This document shows positions 62,115 to 64,000 of a DNA stretch of 64,000 nucleotides, in pieces. The DNA comes from Hydrogenimonas urashimensis (GTDB lineage Bacteria; Campylobacterota; Campylobacteria; Campylobacterales; Hydrogenimonadaceae). The DNA is taken from contig NZ_AP023212.1 in assembly GCF_016593255.1 (NCBI RefSeq), positions 62,001 to 126,000 of the forward strand, given 5' to 3'. How positions within the stretch are numbered: position 1 is the first letter of the stretch; every line of letters starts with the position of its first letter. The position numbers were made by a program, and so were the translations under genes. The notes below the pieces were generated by a model. That model saw nothing but the letters and a program-made list of their open reading frames with translations, had not been told where the DNA came from and did not search any database.

Positions 62115-62396
62115 ATGTTATTCGAAGATGAAGAGGATATCTTTACGGGCGGATCGCCGAAGAGAAAATTTTTCGACATTGTCTACCATGCCAACCGCAA
62201 TCTCGTGGAAAACGAGATCGACAAGCTGGTGATGCGTCTGTGTATCGTGGAGTCGATGCTCGAAGAGAAAATCGGCGAAGAGGCCCTCGAGAACGAAGTG
62301 CGGCGGCACTCGGCACTTCCGTCCGAAGAGCTCGAGGATTGCATGGCAAGCAAATACATCGGATTGACGGCGGACATTCTGACGCAGAATGAGTAG
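62115..62396 (+). CDS. DUF2018 (HP0242-like) protein
   Basis: This 93-residue helical protein aligns with Helicobacter pylori HP0242: an N-terminal DIFTGGSPKRKFFDIVYHAN matching EIFEGNPLDKWNDIIFHAS, and a C-terminal LTADILTQNE matching SMANILSGNE. HP0242 is an intertwined (knotted) dimer of unknown function. TAGGGGGAAAC gives the ribosome site. It overlaps the next gene by 8 nt and leads into the polyprenyl synthase and hemA. Confidence 0.8.
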   Translation: MLFEDEEDIFTGGSPKRKFFDIVYHANRNLVENEIDKLVMRLCIVESMLEEKIGEEALENEVRRHSALPSEELEDCMASKYIGLTADILTQNE

Positions 62397-62826
62397 GGCC
62401 GTCGCCGTTTTGCTGTTCGTTTCGTCTCTGCTGTTGGGAGCGGGGGCGAACGATCCCAACGAGGCATGGAGCCATTACGATACGTTTGCTTTGAAAAAAG
62501 ATCAGGTTCAGCATGTCCGGATAGATGCGAACGAAAAGAGTCATCGGCTTGCGTTCAGGTGGACACTTTACAAAAACGGCGGACTTGTCATGCATGTCGA
62601 TTACGACGGGCACAGGTTTCAGCCGCTGCTCTACACCGGCTACAAACGCAACGCCTTTCGCATCGATCTTTTCTCAAGGCCGAACGACGCCACGCCAATG
62701 CAGTTGGAAACACCTTTCGCGCTGTTGATTTTCACGGCTTTCGATCCCCGAAAGCGGGAAGCTCACATCGATATGAAGATCAGAAGCGACGAAGCGAGTG
62801 AAGTATTTTATGTAAAAGGGAAGTAG
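62389..62826 (+). CDS. Exported protein of unknown function
   Basis: This 145-residue protein has a signal peptide (AVAVLLFVSSLLLGAGANDP). The mature part is predicted to be mostly beta-strand (HRLAFRWTLYKNGGLVMHVD, APFALLIFTAFDPRKREA-like segments). No family is recognised. It overlaps the DUF2018 gene by 8 nt and precedes the polyprenyl synthase by 5 nt, so it is co-transcribed. Periplasmic location is predicted. Confidence 0.7.
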   Translation: MSRAVAVLLFVSSLLLGAGANDPNEAWSHYDTFALKKDQVQHVRIDANEKSHRLAFRWTLYKNGGLVMHVDYDGHRFQPLLYTGYKRNAFRIDLFSRPNDATPMQLETPFALLIFTAFDPRKREAHIDMKIRSDEASEVFYVKGK

Positions 62827-62831
62827 AGACG

Positions 62832-63728
62832 ATGCTTGAAGCTGTTGAATCGAAGATGCGCGAATACATCGCCGAGCTGGAAAACGACGAGGTGGCGAAA
62901 CTTTTCGAAGCGCTGCCGCATGGGAAGCGTCTTCGCGCGAAACTGGTGCTGAAAGTGGCGAAAAGTGACGACAGAGCCGTCGTGCTGGCCGCGGTTATCG
63001 AAATGATCCATGCGGCGAGCCTGCTTCATGACGATGTGATCGATGATGCGATGACGCGCCGCGGCGTGCCTTCGATGAACGCGACCGAAGGGAGCAAGCA
63101 GGCGATCATGATGGGAGACATCCTCTATTCCAAAGGATTCGAGGAGCTGACGGCATTCGAGAGGAAAATCGCCTCCACCGTGGCCCGCGCCGTAACGCAA
63201 CTGAGCATCGGGGAGCTTATGGATGTGCGCCTTTCGGATCGCTTCAACCCCGACGTGGCCGCCTATATGCGGATGATTTATCAGAAGACGGCGGCGCTGA
63301 TTGAGGCGACCGCCGCATCGGCGGCATTGCTGGCCGGAAAAGATGAAAAAATCTACGGCATTTACGGCAAAAATCTCGGCATCGCCTTTCAGATCATCGA
63401 CGACATTCTCGACATCACCCAGACGTCCGAACGGCTCGGCAAGCCGGCGATGCACGATTTCGAAGAGGGCAAAACGACACTTCCTTATATCTACCTCTAC
63501 GAATCTCTCGACGAAACGGCGAAAGAGCGTCTTGTTTCCCTCCATCGAAAGCCGCTCACGGATGAAGAGAGAGCGTGGATTACAGGTATGATGGAAGAGA
63601 CCGGGGCGCTGCGCAGGGCCTATCTCTACGCCAAAGAGCTGGGAGAGGAGGCGGTCGCGCTCATGGAAGGGGAGGGCGAAACCTCACTGGCCGAGATCGT
63701 CACGGCGATGATCGAAAGGGAGTTTTGA
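62832..63728 (+). CDS. Polyprenyl diphosphate synthase
   Basis: This 298-residue all-trans prenyl transferase has first aspartate-rich motif LLHDDVIDDAMTRRG and second IDDILDI (FQIIDDILDITQT). The two residues before the first motif (Ser-Leu-Leu) are small or aliphatic, which suits a long product such as octaprenyl diphosphate for quinones (menaquinone in this phylum). KLVLKVAKSD is slightly unlike the usual KxLRP motif. It overlaps hemA by one base. Confidence 0.88.
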   Translation: MLEAVESKMREYIAELENDEVAKLFEALPHGKRLRAKLVLKVAKSDDRAVVLAAVIEMIHAASLLHDDVIDDAMTRRGVPSMNATEGSKQAIMMGDILYSKGFEELTAFERKIASTVARAVTQLSIGELMDVRLSDRFNPDVAAYMRMIYQKTAALIEATAASAALLAGKDEKIYGIYGKNLGIAFQIIDDILDITQTSERLGKPAMHDFEEGKTTLPYIYLYESLDETAKERLVSLHRKPLTDEERAWITGMMEETGALRRAYLYAKELGEEAVALMEGEGETSLAEIVTAMIEREF

Positions 63729-64000
63729 TGCAGTATCTCGTCGTGAGCTATTCCCACAAAAATACCGATATCGTCGTTCGGGAGAAGCTGGCTTTTTCGG
63801 ACGCGGAAGAGAAACACCGGGCACTCCGTTCCGTTCTCGATGTTCACGGGGTTAACGAGGCGATTCTTCTTTCTACGTGCAACAGGGTCGAATTCATCGT
63901 CAGCACATCGAACCCTTCCGCTGCGCTCGATGCCATATTCATGGTTTTGCACCACCACAGCGCTCTTTCTGTCGAGGAGTTGGAAGGACGGGCCGACGTC
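63728..64000 (+). CDS. hemA: Glutamyl-tRNA reductase, N-terminal part
   Basis: The first 91 codons of HemA run to the window edge. MQYLVVSYSHKNTDIVVREKL is the catalytic-domain start and ILLSTCNRVEF contains the catalytic cysteine of glutamyl-tRNA reductase, which makes glutamate-1-semialdehyde for heme and B12. It starts with a TGATG overlap with the prenyl synthase. The rest lies beyond position 64000. Confidence 0.9.
   Translation, partial: MQYLVVSYSHKNTDIVVREKLAFSDAEEKHRALRSVLDVHGVNEAILLSTCNRVEFIVSTSNPSAALDAIFMVLHHHSALSVEELEGRADV

Overview
The window is a gene-dense chromosomal segment of a Campylobacterota (Epsilonproteobacteria) member. Supporting this are the oorDABC 2-oxoglutarate:acceptor oxidoreductase set, a DUF2018/HP0242-type protein known mainly from this phylum, RNase Y directly after 5-formyl-THF cyclo-ligase, a short FtsY body, and many AT-rich promoters with TATAAT boxes and weak -35 regions. 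By eye the base composition is near 50% GC (not computed), high for the phylum and suggestive of a Hydrogenimonas/Nitratifractor-like autotroph. That genus guess is inference. I see no prophage, transposase, CRISPR array, rRNA or tRNA.

Layout. 1-5.4 kb: oorDABC, a one-subunit molybdopterin oxidoreductase and RNase P RNA. 5.4-6.5 kb: periplasmic alpha-carbonic anhydrase and a small Cys4 protein. 6.5-11.1 kb (minus): a four-gene ATGA-overlapped operon, glutamate mutase S, E and L plus an AMP-forming ligase, divergent from an RraA-like gene. 11.7-18.3 kb: YpfJ-type metallopeptidase with a frameshifted N-terminus, SYLF protein, adaptor-argD-TolC trio, MidA-type methyltransferase, ankyrin protein, thiS. 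18.3-28.2 kb: acpS/fliL, mlaE, pssA, radA-ftsY-tlpA operon, 5-FCL/rny, a duplicated rny tail, a cation diffusion facilitator. 28.3-36.5 kb: cmoB, thioesterase, metallo-beta-lactamase fold protein, DUF455 protein, DegT aminotransferase, lpxK, argB, cutA, thrC. 36.5-43.8 kb: flavoprotein, ParA/ParB-like pair, GH114-like lipoprotein, PAS-GGDEF-EAL protein, c-type cytochrome, thioredoxin. 43.8-51.3 kb: large orphan exported protein, ABC-F ATPase, Ste24 protease, prmC, DUF4149, mlaF. 51.3-58.8 kb: ppiD-ftsA-ftsZ (minus), then bioA, DUF72, rsmH, ftsL-like. 58.8-64 kb: RND pump, DUF2018, exported protein, polyprenyl synthase, and the start of hemA at the window edge.

How the genes fit together. Oor fits reductive TCA carbon fixation. 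Envelope and division functions are prominent: ftsA/ftsZ, ftsL-like, rsmH, lpxK, pssA, split mlaE and mlaF, TolC/adaptor and an RND pump encoded 40 kb away. The metabolic surprise is the glutamate mutase operon coupled to an adenylating enzyme. It resembles the step in some natural-product pathways where 3-methylaspartate is made and then activated, but no carrier protein is visible here.

The other main points are these. A GC-rich repeat unit sits inside the P12 arm of RNase P RNA and recurs behind rny, where the 3' end of rny is duplicated. Three genes have a -10 box exactly 7 nt from the start codon, predicting leaderless mRNAs. Two small full-length paralogs form an unrecognised acidic family.
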